Shown one piece after another: positions 1 to 8,398 of a stretch of 64,000 nucleotides of DNA. This DNA is from Cellvibrionaceae bacterium (GTDB lineage Bacteria > Pseudomonadota > Gammaproteobacteria > Pseudomonadales > Cellvibrionaceae). The stretch lies in assembly GCA_021151525.1 (NCBI GenBank), contig JAGKXD010000007.1, forward strand, positions 1 through 64,000, read 5' to 3'. Every line of letters begins with the position of its first letter. Positions within the stretch are counted from its first letter, which is position 1. A program made the translations under genes and the position numbers. The notes below the pieces were generated by a model. That model worked only from the letters and a program-made list of their open reading frames with translations, was not told the DNA's origin and made no database searches.

Positions 1-57
1 GCTCTGAAATGGGCGGCCATAGCGGGTAAAAGCCCCGTACACTAAGAGGTTAGTAAA

Positions 58-702
58 ATGACGATTGGTATTGTCGGCCGCAAAAGCGGTATGACTCGTA
101 TTTTTACCGATGATGGTGTTTCCATTCCTGTATCTGTGATTGAGGTTGAGCCCAATCGCATCACCCAGGTTAAGAGTGTAGAAACCGATGGTTACTCTGC
201 TGTGCAGGTTACCGTAGGTTCTCGTCGTGCCTCCCGTGTTACCAAGTCAGAAGCAGGTCACTTTGCTAAAGCTAACGCTGAAGCGGGTCGCGATCTGTTT
301 GAGTTGCGTAACGATGCTCAAGAAGCTTTCGAAGTTGGTGCATCAATTACTGTAGAAGCATTTGCTGCAGGTCAATTGATTGATGTAACTGGCACATCTA
401 AAGGTAAAGGTTTCGCTGGCGGTATTAAGCGCTGGAATTTCGGTATGCAAGATGCGACTCACGGTAACAGCCGTTCGCACCGTGTATTGGGTTCTATCGG
501 TCAGTGTCAAACTCCAGGTCGCGTATTTAAAGGCAAAAAAATGGCTGGTCACTTGGGTGCTGAGCGTGTAACCGTTCAAAACCTTGAAGTTGTCCGCGTT
601 GATGCTGAGCGCAATCTGCTTCTGGTTAAGGGTGCTATTCCTGGTGCTCCAGGCGGCGACGTTATTGTACGTCCTGCTGTTAAAGCGCGCACTAACGGTT
701 AA
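58..702 (+). CDS. rplC: 50S ribosomal protein L3
   Basis: L3 is an early-assembly large-subunit protein that binds 23S rRNA and sends a loop toward the peptidyl transferase centre. The 214-residue product starts MTIGIVGRKSGMTRIF and carries GSIGQCQTPGR near 145-155, the stretch that holds the glutamine methylated by PrmB in E. coli. Length is normal for the family. The ATG follows an AAGAGG about 10 bases upstream. It is the first complete gene of the S10 operon here; rpsJ would be expected just outside the window. rplD follows after 20 bp. Confidence 0.98.
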   Translation: MTIGIVGRKSGMTRIFTDDGVSIPVSVIEVEPNRITQVKSVETDGYSAVQVTVGSRRASRVTKSEAGHFAKANAEAGRDLFELRNDAQEAFEVGASITVEAFAAGQLIDVTGTSKGKGFAGGIKRWNFGMQDATHGNSRSHRVLGSIGQCQTPGRVFKGKKMAGHLGAERVTVQNLEVVRVDAERNLLLVKGAIPGAPGGDVIVRPAVKARTNG

Positions 703-722
703 GTATCCGAGGGGAATCGACC

Positions 723-1337
723 ATGGAATTAAAAATTGTTAGTCCCGCAGGCGCGCAAGGTACTGTAAATGTATCTGAAGTTGCCTTCGGTAGAGAGTTC
801 AACCAAGACTTGGTTCATCAAGCTGTTGTTGCTTACATGGCTGGTGCTCGTCAGGGTACTAAAGCGCAATTAACTCGTGCTGAAGTGTCTGGCGGTGGTA
901 AAAAGCCTTGGCGTCAAAAAGGTACTGGCCGTGCACGTGCTGGTACTATTCGCAGCCCAATCTGGCGTGGCGGTGGTGCTACATTTGCGGCAAAACCACG
1001 TGATCACGAGCAAAAGCTGAACAAAAAAATGTATCGCGCAGCATTGCAATGCATTTTGTCTGAGCTGAATCGTCAAGAGCGTTTAATTGTTGTTGAGAGT
1101 TTTGATATCGAAGCTCCAAAAACCAAGGCTCTGGTGCAAAAGTTAGCTCAATTTAACTTGACTGATGTATTGATCGTTACTGAAGAAATCAGCGAAAACT
1201 TGTTCCTCGCTTCACGCAACTTGTACAAAGTTGGTGTTTCTGATGCGCAAGGTGTTGATCCAGTAAGCCTGATCGGTTTCGACAAAGTTGTTGTGACTGT
1301 GCCAGCTCTCAAAAAATTTGAGGAGATACTGGGATGA
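723..1337 (+). CDS. rplD: 50S ribosomal protein L4
   Basis: L4 binds 23S rRNA and extends a loop into the polypeptide exit tunnel. The loop is visible as GGGKKPWRQKGTGRARAG (about residues 57-74), the region altered in macrolide-resistant mutants of other bacteria. The 204-residue length is typical. In E. coli L4 represses its own S10 operon through the leader RNA; that leader lies outside this window, so such control cannot be judged. The stop codon overlaps the rplW start (ATGA), which suggests translational coupling. Confidence 0.98.
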   Translation: MELKIVSPAGAQGTVNVSEVAFGREFNQDLVHQAVVAYMAGARQGTKAQLTRAEVSGGGKKPWRQKGTGRARAGTIRSPIWRGGGATFAAKPRDHEQKLNKKMYRAALQCILSELNRQERLIVVESFDIEAPKTKALVQKLAQFNLTDVLIVTEEISENLFLASRNLYKVGVSDAQGVDPVSLIGFDKVVVTVPALKKFEEILG

Positions 1338-1633
1338 ACCAAGAGCGTCTATACAAAATCATTCTCGGCCCAGTAGTTTCTGAGAAATCAGCAGCGGCAG
1401 GCGAGTCAGCAAATCAAGTGGTATTCAAGGTTATTCCTGATGCCAACAAGCTTGAAATCAAAGCTGCAGTTCAATCGCTGTTCGGCACAAAAGTAGAAAG
1501 TGTTTCTGTGCTGAATGTTAAGGGTAAGACCAAGCGTACTCGTTACGGTCTTGGCAAAAGAAGCGATTGGAAAAAGGCATACGTTCGTTTGGCGCAAGGT
1601 CAAGAAATTGATCTCGCGGCATCGGCAGAGTAA
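1334..1633 (+). CDS. rplW: 50S ribosomal protein L23
   Basis: L23 sits at the mouth of the exit tunnel and is the docking site for trigger factor and SRP. The 99-residue protein has the usual N-terminal NQERLYKIILGPVVSEKS and the basic hairpin GKTKRTRYGLGKRSDWKKAY. The ATG overlaps the rplD stop by four bases, so its translation is probably coupled to L4. rplB follows 12 bp after the stop. Confidence 0.98.
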   Translation: MNQERLYKIILGPVVSEKSAAAGESANQVVFKVIPDANKLEIKAAVQSLFGTKVESVSVLNVKGKTKRTRYGLGKRSDWKKAYVRLAQGQEIDLAASAE

Positions 1634-1645
1634 GGGGATTAGGTC

Positions 1646-2473
1646 ATGGCTATCGTAAAACGTAAACCCACATCACCTGGTCGCCGCTTTGTTGTAAGCA
1701 TTGTTAATCCAGATTTGTACAAAGGTGATGCATATGCGCCTTTGCTTGAAAAGAAATCAAAGACTGGTGGTCGTAACAATGCTGGTCGTATCACTACTCG
1801 TCATATCGGTGGTGGTCACAAGCAACATTACCGCGTAGTTGATTTTCGTCGCAATAAAGATGGTATTCCGGCAACTGTAGAGCGCATTGAGTACGATCCA
1901 AACCGTACCGCTTACATCGCTCTCGTTTGCTATGCCGATGGTGAGCGTCGTTACATTATCGCTCCTAAAGGTTTGGTAGTAGGTGACAAAATTGAATCTG
2001 GCAATGCCGCCGCAATCAAGCCTGGTAATACCATGCCATTGCGCAACGTTCCGCTCGGTTCTGTTGTTCACTGTGTAGAGCTCAAGCCAGGCAAAGGCGC
2101 TCAAATCGCTCGTTCAGCTGGTGCTTCGGCTCAATTGGTTGCGCGTGATGGTGCTTATGCAACCTTGCGTTTACGCAGTGGTGAAATGCGCAAGGTGTTG
2201 ACTGATTGTCGCGCTACCTTGGGTGAAGTATCCAACAGCGAACACAATCTGCGTTCCTTGGGTAAAGCTGGTGCAAAACGCTGGCGTGGTGTTCGTCCTA
2301 CCGTTCGCGGTGTGGCGATGAACCCTGTCGATCACCCAATGGGTGGTGGTGAAGGGCGTACGTCGGGTGGTCGTCACCCAGTTTCACCATGGGGTGTTCC
2401 TACTAAGGGATACAAAACGCGCAGCAATAAGCGCACAGACAAGATGATTGTTCGTCGTCGCGACAAGAAATAA
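1646..2473 (+). CDS. rplB: 50S ribosomal protein L2
   Basis: L2 is a universal large-subunit protein needed for subunit joining and peptidyl transferase activity. At 275 residues it is full length. The C-terminal MNPVDHPMGGGEGRTSGGRHP block contains the conserved histidine region near the catalytic centre. It lies in standard S10 operon order between rplW and rpsS. The 37-bp gap to rpsS is the longest in this part of the operon. Confidence 0.98.
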   Translation: MAIVKRKPTSPGRRFVVSIVNPDLYKGDAYAPLLEKKSKTGGRNNAGRITTRHIGGGHKQHYRVVDFRRNKDGIPATVERIEYDPNRTAYIALVCYADGERRYIIAPKGLVVGDKIESGNAAAIKPGNTMPLRNVPLGSVVHCVELKPGKGAQIARSAGASAQLVARDGAYATLRLRSGEMRKVLTDCRATLGEVSNSEHNLRSLGKAGAKRWRGVRPTVRGVAMNPVDHPMGGGEGRTSGGRHPVSPWGVPTKGYKTRSNKRTDKMIVRRRDKK

Positions 2474-2510
2474 TCGCGCCGTCTAACAGCAGCTGAGAGA
2501 GGAAATCGCA

Positions 2511-2789
2511 GTGCCACGTTCACTGAAAAAAGGTCCTTTTATAGATCTTCACCTTATTAAGAAGGTCGAAGCAGCGATCGCAGCTAACGATCGTCGTCCA
2601 ATTAAGACTTGGTCACGCCGTTCTATGATCATGCCGGAAATGGTTGGTTTAACCCTTGCTGTGCATAACGGCCGTCAGCATGTACCAGTATTGGTAAATG
2701 AAGAGATGGTTGGTCATAAGCTGGGCGAATTTGCAGCAACCCGCACTTATCGTGGCCATGCCGCTGATAAGAAAGCGAAAAAACGCTAA
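2511..2789 (+). CDS. rpsS: 30S ribosomal protein S19 (GTG start)
   Basis: S19 lies in the head of the small subunit and forms a complex with S13 near the A-site tRNA. The 92-residue product begins PRSLKKGPFIDLHL, the universal S19 N terminus, which fixes the GTG at 2511 as the start even though no ATG is present. A GAGAGGAAA sequence upstream serves as ribosome binding site. rplV starts 12 bp downstream. Confidence 0.98.
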   Translation: MPRSLKKGPFIDLHLIKKVEAAIAANDRRPIKTWSRRSMIMPEMVGLTLAVHNGRQHVPVLVNEEMVGHKLGEFAATRTYRGHAADKKAKKR

Positions 2790-2801
2790 TCGAGGTATAC
2801 G

Positions 2802-3134
2802 ATGGAAGTAGCAGCAAAATTAACCGGTGCTCGTCTGTCGGCGCAAAAAGCGCGTTTGGTGGCTGATCAAATTCGCGGTAAAGGCGTTGAACAAGCTCTT
2901 GATACTCTTGCATTCAGTACCAAAAAGGGTGCGGATATTATCAAGAAAGTACTGGAATCTGCGATTGCTAACGCAGAACACAACGAAGGTGCTGACGTTG
3001 ATTCTTTAAAAGTTTCAACCATTTTTGTTGATGAGGGCACAAGCCTTAAGCGCGTAAGTCCACGTGCTAAAGGTCGCGCTGACCGCATCACCAAGCGCAC
3101 TTGTCACATCACCGTTAAAGTAGCCGACAAGTAA
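2802..3134 (+). CDS. rplV: 50S ribosomal protein L22
   Basis: L22 lines the exit tunnel opposite L4 through a long beta-hairpin, seen here as KRVSPRAKGRADRITKRT near the C terminus. Macrolide-resistance changes in other bacteria fall in that loop. The 110-residue length is normal and the N-terminal AKLTGARLSAQKARLVADQI is typical. It is followed 13 bp later by rpsC. Confidence 0.98.
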   Translation: MEVAAKLTGARLSAQKARLVADQIRGKGVEQALDTLAFSTKKGADIIKKVLESAIANAEHNEGADVDSLKVSTIFVDEGTSLKRVSPRAKGRADRITKRTCHITVKVADK

Positions 3135-3147
3135 GAGAGCAGGCGTT

Positions 3148-3825
3148 ATGGGTCAGAAAGTACATCCGAACGGCATCCGTCTCGGAATTATCAAGAAGCA
3201 CACCTCTGTGTGGTATGCCGATGGTACTGATTACGCAGACAAGTTGATCGTTGATCTGAAAGTGCGCAAGTACATTCAAGAGAAATTGGCCAGCGCGTCT
3301 GTAAGCCGTGTTGATATCGAGCGTCCAGCTAACACTGCACGCATCACTATCCACACTGCGCGTCCTGGTATCGTGATCGGTAAAAAAGGTGAAGATGTTG
3401 ATAAGTTGCGCCTTGAATTAGGTAAGCAGATGGGCGTTCCAGTCCATATCAATATCGAAGAAATTCGTAAGCCAGACTTGGATGGTGCATTGGTTGCTCA
3501 GGGCGTTGCCCAGCAATTAGAGCGCCGCGTGATGTTCCGTCGTGCCATGAAGCGCGCGGTGCAAAACGCCATGCGTCAAGGTGCCGAAGGTATCAAGATT
3601 CAGGTTGGTGGTCGTTTAGGTGGCGCCGAGATTGCGCGTAGTGAATGGTACCGTGAAGGTCGCGTTCCTCTCCACACATTGCGTGCGGATATTGATTACG
3701 CTACTGCTGAAGCGCATACCACTTACGGCATCATTGGTGTAAAAGTCTGGATTTTCAAAGGCGAAGTTATCGGTGACGTAGTTGCTGAAGCTGAACCTAA
3801 GAAAAAAGCCGCTAAATCCAAGTAA
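3148..3825 (+). CDS. rpsC: 30S ribosomal protein S3
   Basis: S3 forms part of the mRNA entry site on the 30S head. The 225-residue protein shows the N-terminal GQKVHPNGIRLGI, a KH RNA-binding domain with the GIVIGKKGEDVDKLR loop (about 72-86) and a C-terminal domain ending in a lysine-rich tail. Length and order are as in other gammaproteobacteria. rplP follows after 12 bp. Confidence 0.98.
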   Translation: MGQKVHPNGIRLGIIKKHTSVWYADGTDYADKLIVDLKVRKYIQEKLASASVSRVDIERPANTARITIHTARPGIVIGKKGEDVDKLRLELGKQMGVPVHINIEEIRKPDLDGALVAQGVAQQLERRVMFRRAMKRAVQNAMRQGAEGIKIQVGGRLGGAEIARSEWYREGRVPLHTLRADIDYATAEAHTTYGIIGVKVWIFKGEVIGDVVAEAEPKKKAAKSK

Positions 3826-3837
3826 GGGGTACGCAAA

Positions 3838-4251
3838 ATGTTACAACCTAAGCGTACAAAGTTTCGCAAGCAGATGAAAGGCCGCAACCGCGGCTTGGCC
3901 CAACGTGGCTCCAAAGTTAGCTTTGGTGATTTCGGCTTGAAGGCAACTGGTCGCGGTCGCTTAACTGCTCGCCAAATTGAAGCAGCACGTAGAGCGATGA
4001 CTCGTCACGTTAAGCGTGGCGGTAAAATCTGGATTCGTGTGTTTCCGGATAAGCCAATTACCGAAAAACCTCTTGAAGTTCGTCAAGGTAAAGGTAAAGG
4101 TAATGTGGAGTACTGGGTGGCACAAATCCGTCCTGGCAAGGTTCTGTATGAGATGGATGGCGTTGGTGAAGAGTTGGCTCGTGCAGCTTTCGCTCTTGCC
4201 GCCGCAAAACTGCCAATTACAACAACATTTGTTAAACGTTCGGTGATGTGA
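3838..4251 (+). CDS. rplP: 50S ribosomal protein L16
   Basis: L16 binds the 50S central protuberance and contacts A- and P-site tRNAs. The 137-residue product has LQPKRTKFRKQMKGRNRG at the N terminus and EKPLEVRQGKGKGNVEYWV near 75-93. That second motif contains the arginine hydroxylated by the YcfD oxygenase in E. coli. The stop TGA shares its last A with the ATG of rpmC (TGATG), a coupling arrangement. Confidence 0.98.
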   Translation: MLQPKRTKFRKQMKGRNRGLAQRGSKVSFGDFGLKATGRGRLTARQIEAARRAMTRHVKRGGKIWIRVFPDKPITEKPLEVRQGKGKGNVEYWVAQIRPGKVLYEMDGVGEELARAAFALAAAKLPITTTFVKRSVM

Positions 4252-4442
4252 TGAAAGCTTCAGAATTACGCGAAAAATCCGTCGAAGAGCTGAATAGCGT
4301 TTTGTTGGAACAATTGAAAGAGCAGTTTAAGTTTCGTATGCAAGCTTCTACTGGCCAATTGAGCCAAACTCACTTGCTCGCGCAAGTGCGTAAAGACATT
4401 GCACGCATCAAGACAGCGCTTAGACAAAAGGCAGGTAACTAA
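4251..4442 (+). CDS. rpmC: 50S ribosomal protein L29
   Basis: L29 is a small two-helix protein near the tunnel exit next to L23. I start it at the ATG at 4251, giving MKASELREKSVEELN, the usual family N terminus, instead of the GTG one codon earlier. The 63-residue length is standard. The start overlaps the rplP stop and rpsQ follows 2 bp after the stop, so the three genes are packed as one translational unit. Confidence 0.96.
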   Translation: MKASELREKSVEELNSVLLEQLKEQFKFRMQASTGQLSQTHLLAQVRKDIARIKTALRQKAGN

Positions 4443-4444
4443 CG

Positions 4445-4711
4445 ATGACTCAGGAAACAAAACTGGCTCGTACTCTGACCGGTAAGGTCGTTAGCGACAA
4501 GATGGATAAAACCATTACTGTGCTGATTGAGCGTCGCGTTAAGCATGAACTTTATGGAAAATATTCCACTAAATCTTCAAAGCTTCACGCTCATGACGAA
4601 AACAACGAGTGCAAAATTGGTGATGTGGTAACGGTTGCAGAATCGCGCCCATTGTCAAAAACCAAGACTTGGTCTTTGGTTAAAATTGAAGAACGTGCTT
4701 CTGAAGTCTAA
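4445..4711 (+). CDS. rpsQ: 30S ribosomal protein S17
   Basis: S17 is a primary 16S rRNA binding protein with an OB fold. The 88-residue sequence contains LTGKVVSDKMDKTITVLIER and the C-terminal RPLSKTKTWSLVKI typical of the family. It is the last gene of the classic S10 operon. Only 38 bp separate it from rplN, which starts the spc gene set, and I see no terminator in that gap. Confidence 0.98.
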   Translation: MTQETKLARTLTGKVVSDKMDKTITVLIERRVKHELYGKYSTKSSKLHAHDENNECKIGDVVTVAESRPLSKTKTWSLVKIEERASEV

Positions 4712-4749
4712 TCGGCTCCAGATTATATTGAAAGTTTCGGAGACGGACG

Positions 4750-5118
4750 ATGATTCAAACAGAAAGCTACTTAGATGTTGCTGACAACAGCGGTGCTCGC
4801 CGTGTCATGTGCATCAAGGTTCTTGGCGGTTCTCACCGTCGCTACGCGGCAGTGGGTGACATCATCAAAGTTACCGTGAAGGAAGCAATTCCACGCGGTA
4901 AGGTGAAAAAAGGCCAAGTCATGAAGGCAGTTGTTGTTCGCACAAAGAAAGGTGTGCGTCGCCAAGACGGTTCATTGATCAAGTTTGACGATAATGCTGC
5001 CGTACTGCTGAACAACCAAGATGCTCCGATTGGTACACGTATTTTCGGACCAGTAACTCGTGAGTTGCGTGGCGAGAAATTCATGAAAATCATTTCTTTG
5101 GCTCCTGAAGTACTTTAA
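4750..5118 (+). CDS. rplN: 50S ribosomal protein L14
   Basis: L14 lies at the subunit interface and contacts 16S rRNA helix 14 and L19. The 122-residue length and the motifs MIQTESYLDVADNSGARRVMCI and GTRIFGPVTRELR identify it. A GGAGACGG ribosome binding site precedes the ATG. It is the first gene of the spc group; given the short gap after rpsQ, transcription probably runs through from the S10 genes. Confidence 0.98.
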   Translation: MIQTESYLDVADNSGARRVMCIKVLGGSHRRYAAVGDIIKVTVKEAIPRGKVKKGQVMKAVVVRTKKGVRRQDGSLIKFDDNAAVLLNNQDAPIGTRIFGPVTRELRGEKFMKIISLAPEVL

Positions 5119-5150
5119 GTACTCAGACCTGAGAATAAAGGGGCAGACAA

Positions 5151-5465
5151 ATGCTTAAAATTAAACGTGATGACGAAGTGATTGTTATCGCTGGACGTGA
5201 CAAGGGCAAGCGCGGCAAGGTAGTTCGTGTGTTGGCTGACCGTGTTATCGTTGCTGGCATTAACTTGATCAAAAAGCACCAAAAACCTAATCCACAAGCT
5301 GGCGTTGCTGGCGGGATTATTGAGAAAGAAGCATCGATTCATACATCGAATGTTGCAATTTATAACCCAGCAACCAAGCAGGCTGATCGTGTTGGATTCA
5401 AAGTTCTTGAAAATGGCGATAAAATTCGCGTTTTCAAATCCAATGGCGAGGCCGTAGAGGCGTAA
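5151..5465 (+). CDS. rplX: 50S ribosomal protein L24
   Basis: L24 is an assembly-initiator protein of the large subunit. The 104-residue product has the KOW motif near the N terminus (DDEVIVIAGRDKGKRGKVV) and KKHQKPNPQAGVAGGIIEKE, both characteristic. A strong AAAGGGGCAG ribosome binding site precedes it. Only 4 bp separate its stop from rplE. Confidence 0.98.
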   Translation: MLKIKRDDEVIVIAGRDKGKRGKVVRVLADRVIVAGINLIKKHQKPNPQAGVAGGIIEKEASIHTSNVAIYNPATKQADRVGFKVLENGDKIRVFKSNGEAVEA

Positions 5466-5469
5466 TAGA

Positions 5470-6009
5470 ATGGCTAGGCTTAAAGACTTATACAACAAAG
5501 AAATCGCTCCCAAGCTGAAAACAGAATTGGGGTTGGCGAATGTTATGGAAGTGCCACGCATTACCAAGATCACCCTGAACATGGGTGTAGGTGAAGCAGT
5601 TGGTGATAAGAAAGTGCTTGAGAACGCGGTAGGCGATTTGACCAAGATTGCTGGTCAAAAAGTGGTTGTCACAGCAGCGCGCAAGTCAATTGCGGGCTTC
5701 AAAATTCGTGAAGACTGGCCAATCGGTTGCAAAGTAACTCTGCGTAAAGATCGTATGTATGAGTTCTTGGATCGCTTGGTGTCAATCGCAATTCCACGTA
5801 TTCGTGACTTCCGTGGTATTAGCCCAAAGCAATTTGATGGCCGTGGTAACTTCTCTATGGGTGTGACCGAACAAATCATTTTCCCAGAGATTGATTACGA
5901 CAAAGTTGATAAAATCCGCGGTTTGGACATTTGTATTACTACAACTGCCCGTACCGACGACGAAGGCCGTGCTTTGCTGAAAGCCTTCAACTTCCCATTC
6001 AAAGGCTAA
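5470..6009 (+). CDS. rplE: 50S ribosomal protein L5
   Basis: L5 binds 5S rRNA in the central protuberance and contacts P-site tRNA. The 179-residue sequence shows ITLNMGVGEAVGDKK and the DFRGISPKQFDGRGNFSMGV block conserved in the family. It follows rplX by 4 bp and is followed by rpsN after 10 bp, in standard spc order. Confidence 0.98.
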   Translation: MARLKDLYNKEIAPKLKTELGLANVMEVPRITKITLNMGVGEAVGDKKVLENAVGDLTKIAGQKVVVTAARKSIAGFKIREDWPIGCKVTLRKDRMYEFLDRLVSIAIPRIRDFRGISPKQFDGRGNFSMGVTEQIIFPEIDYDKVDKIRGLDICITTTARTDDEGRALLKAFNFPFKG

Positions 6010-6019
6010 GGGTAGAATC

Positions 6020-6325
6020 ATGGCTAAGAAATCTATGATTGCACGTGAAGTTAAACGTGCAAATACCGTAAAAAAATTCGCTGCTAAACGCGCTGAATTG
6101 AAAGCTACCATTGTTAATCCTTCTTCTACTGAAGAACAAATTTGGGAAGCTCAAATCAAGTTGCAACAACAGCCTCGTGACGCAAGTGCTAGCCGTAAGC
6201 GTAACCGCTGCCGCTTGACTGGCCGTCCACACGGTGTTTATCGCAAGTTTGGTTTGTGCCGTCACAAGTTGCGCGAAGCCGCAATGCGTGGTGACGTCCC
6301 AGGTCTTGTTAAGGCTAGCTGGTAA
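6020..6325 (+). CDS. rpsN: 30S ribosomal protein S14, long zinc-free form
   Basis: S14 is a head protein of the small subunit. At 101 residues it is the long form that lacks the CxxC zinc ribbon of the short 61-residue paralogues; only scattered cysteines are present in RNRCRLTGRPHGVYRKFGLCRH. The C terminus RGDVPGLVKASW is typical. The zinc-free form means no zinc-dependent swap is needed for this protein. Confidence 0.98.
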   Translation: MAKKSMIAREVKRANTVKKFAAKRAELKATIVNPSSTEEQIWEAQIKLQQQPRDASASRKRNRCRLTGRPHGVYRKFGLCRHKLREAAMRGDVPGLVKASW

Positions 6326-6355
6326 GCCTCGGCTTAATTTTAGGAGCAGAATCAG

Positions 6356-6748
6356 ATGAGTATGCAAGATCCTTTAGCAGATATGCTTACCCGCATTCGC
6401 AATGCGCAACAAGTGGGTAAAGCATCTGTAACTATGCCTTCATCAAAATTGAAGGTAAATGTTGCCAATGTGCTTTCTAGTGAAGGTTACATTAATGGTT
6501 TTTCAGTAAGCGAAGGCGCTAAGCAAGAGCTGACTGTTGACCTGAAGTACTTTGAGGGTAAGCCAGTTATCGCTGAGCTTGACCGCGTAAGTCGTCCTGG
6601 CTTACGTAATTACGCTGGTAAAGAAGCGTTGCCAACCGTTCGCGGTGGTTTGGGTATCGCTATCGTTTCTACCAGTAAAGGTGTGATGACTGATCGTGCT
6701 GCACGCGCCGCTGGCGTGGGTGGCGAAGTTCTTTGCACAGTATTCTAA
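6356..6748 (+). CDS. rpsH: 30S ribosomal protein S8
   Basis: S8 is a primary 16S rRNA binder and in E. coli the translational repressor of the spc operon, acting near the rplE start. The 130-residue product begins MSMQDPLADMLTRIRNAQ and ends AARAAGVGGEVLCTVF, both family hallmarks. A TTTTAGGAGCAG ribosome binding site precedes the start. I did not identify an S8 target hairpin at rplE. Confidence 0.98.
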   Translation: MSMQDPLADMLTRIRNAQQVGKASVTMPSSKLKVNVANVLSSEGYINGFSVSEGAKQELTVDLKYFEGKPVIAELDRVSRPGLRNYAGKEALPTVRGGLGIAIVSTSKGVMTDRAARAAGVGGEVLCTVF

Positions 6749-6761
6749 TTGGGAAATCGTC

Positions 6762-7295
6762 ATGTCACGAGTTGCAAAAAGTCCGGTTGAAGTACCTGCT
6801 GCAGTGAGTGTGACCTTAGCAGGTCAATCGCTCACTATTAAAGGCGGCAAAGGTACATTGGCGCTGGAAATCCACGCGAGTGTAGAAGTTAAGCACGAAA
6901 ACAACGTGCTGACTTTTGCTCCACGCGACGGTGCCAAGCAGTCAGATGCGCTAGCAGGCACTACCCGTGCGCTAGTCAATAATATGGTTAAAGGTGTTAG
7001 CCAAGGTTTCGAAAAGAAGCTGACTCTGGTTGGCGTTGGTTACCGTGTTAAAGCAGAAGGCAATACTGTAAACCTGTCTTTGGGTCTCTCTCACCCGGTA
7101 AATTACGTCCTGCCTGCAGGCGTAACGGTTGAAACCCCAAGCCAGACTGAAATTGTACTGAGGGGTAGCGACAAGCAATTGCTTGGTCAAGTTGCTGCCG
7201 AGATTCGTTCATACCGTGAACCAGAGCCATACAAAGGCAAGGGTGTACGTTATTCGGACGAAACAGTACTGCGTAAAGAAGCTAAGAAGAAGTAA
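6762..7295 (+). CDS. rplF: 50S ribosomal protein L6
   Basis: L6 lies near the GTPase-associated centre and the sarcin-ricin loop. I place the start at the ATG at 6762 (MSRVAKSPVEVPAAV), which gives 177 residues, the family length. An in-frame codon further upstream would extend into rpsH and is unlikely. The C-terminal EPEPYKGKGVRYSDE is typical. rplR follows after 10 bp. Confidence 0.97.
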   Translation: MSRVAKSPVEVPAAVSVTLAGQSLTIKGGKGTLALEIHASVEVKHENNVLTFAPRDGAKQSDALAGTTRALVNNMVKGVSQGFEKKLTLVGVGYRVKAEGNTVNLSLGLSHPVNYVLPAGVTVETPSQTEIVLRGSDKQLLGQVAAEIRSYREPEPYKGKGVRYSDETVLRKEAKKK

Positions 7296-7305
7296 GGGCT
7301 AGGTT

Positions 7306-7656
7306 ATGAGCGAAAAGAAATTATCTCGTCTTCGCCGTGCGCGCCGTGCCCGAGCAAAGATTCGCGAATTGGGTTCAACTCGTTTGACTATCCATCGCAC
7401 CCCACGCCACATTTACGCGCAAGTAATTGCGGGTGATGGTTCTAAAGTTTTGGCTAGCGCTTCTACTTTGGACAAAGATTTACGCAGTGGCAAAACTGGC
7501 AATGCTGATGCCGCAAAAGCAGTTGGTTTACTGGTTGCTGAGCGTGCTAAGGCTGCGGGTATCACACAAGTTGCTTTCGATCGCGCTGGTTTTAAATACC
7601 ACGGTCGTGTAAAAGCCTTGGCTGATGCTGCCCGTGAAGGTGGTTTGGAATTCTAA
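7306..7656 (+). CDS. rplR: 50S ribosomal protein L18
   Basis: L18 binds 5S rRNA and carries it into the central protuberance with L5. The 116-residue protein has the basic N terminus LSRLRRARRARAKIRELG, the RLTIHRTPRHIYAQVI segment and the C-terminal FDRAGFKYHGRVKALADAAREGG. All are characteristic. It lies between rplF and rpsE with 10-bp gaps. Confidence 0.98.
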   Translation: MSEKKLSRLRRARRARAKIRELGSTRLTIHRTPRHIYAQVIAGDGSKVLASASTLDKDLRSGKTGNADAAKAVGLLVAERAKAAGITQVAFDRAGFKYHGRVKALADAAREGGLEF

Positions 7657-7666
7657 AGGTTAAGAT

Positions 7667-8179
7667 ATGGCTTACTCTAAGAAAGAAGAAGAGAGCAACA
7701 ACGAAGGCTTGCAAGAAAAGTTAGTTCAAGTCAACCGTGTTGCTAAAACTGTTAAAGGTGGTCGTATCTTCCAATTTACCGCGCTGACTGTTGTTGGTGA
7801 CGGTAATGGCAAGGTAGGTTTCGGCCGCGGTAAAGCACGTGAAGTGCCCATTGCAATCCAGAAAGCAATGGAAGCAGCACGTCGCAACATGATTAACGTT
7901 GACTTGAACGGTGACACTTTGCAATACGCAATTAAAGGTGTTCACGGCGCGTCAAAAGTTTACATGCAGCCAGCTTCACAAGGTACTGGTGTAATCGCCG
8001 GCGGTGCAATGCGCTCCGTGCTTGAGATTGCAGGTGTTCAGAACGTGTTGGCTAAGTGCTACGGCTCTACCAACCCAGTAAACGTTGTTCGTGCAACCTT
8101 TAATGCTCTTAAAGCAATGACTTCTCCAGAAGCTGTTGCAGCTAAGCGCGGCAAAAGTGTTGAACAAATTCTGAACTAA
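7667..8179 (+). CDS. rpsE: 30S ribosomal protein S5
   Basis: S5 acts at the mRNA entry tunnel and in decoding fidelity. The 170-residue sequence contains the double-stranded RNA binding fold (VNRVAKTVKGGRIFQFTALT) and the GKVGFGRGKAREVPIAI loop where spectinomycin-resistance and ram-type changes occur in other species. The C-terminal half includes GTGVIAGGAMRSVLEIAG. The length is normal. Confidence 0.98.
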   Translation: MAYSKKEEESNNEGLQEKLVQVNRVAKTVKGGRIFQFTALTVVGDGNGKVGFGRGKAREVPIAIQKAMEAARRNMINVDLNGDTLQYAIKGVHGASKVYMQPASQGTGVIAGGAMRSVLEIAGVQNVLAKCYGSTNPVNVVRATFNALKAMTSPEAVAAKRGKSVEQILN

Positions 8180-8211
8180 TCGATTTTTCGATTTACGACG
8201 GTGGATTAACC

Positions 8212-8397
8212 ATGTCTAAGAAAATGATTCAAGTGACTCAGGTGAAAAGCATTGCTCACCGCCTGAAGGCTCACAAGGCATGCGTAGCAGGTTTAGGCTT
8301 GCGTCGCATTGGCCATACTGTTGAAGTGGAAGATACTCCTTCTGTTCGCGGTATGATTAATAAAGTGAACTATTTGGTCAAGGTAGTGGGAGAATAA
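8212..8397 (+). CDS. rpmD: 50S ribosomal protein L30
   Basis: L30 is a small non-essential-type protein of the large subunit. The 61-residue product has VTQVKSIAHRLKAHKACVAG and GLRRIGHTVEVEDTPSVRGM, the usual motifs. Its stop is one base before the rplO start, so translation of the two is probably coupled. Confidence 0.97.
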   Translation: MSKKMIQVTQVKSIAHRLKAHKACVAGLGLRRIGHTVEVEDTPSVRGMINKVNYLVKVVGE

Positions 8398-8398
8398 G

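Noticed and set aside
1..57. Possible end of rpsJ at the left edge
   Set aside because: The frames do not give the conserved S10 C terminus, so this is treated as intergenic sequence before rplC.
5115..5645. Minus-strand ORF of 176 codons opposite rplX and rplE
   Set aside because: It lies wholly over two certain ribosomal genes and looks like no known family.
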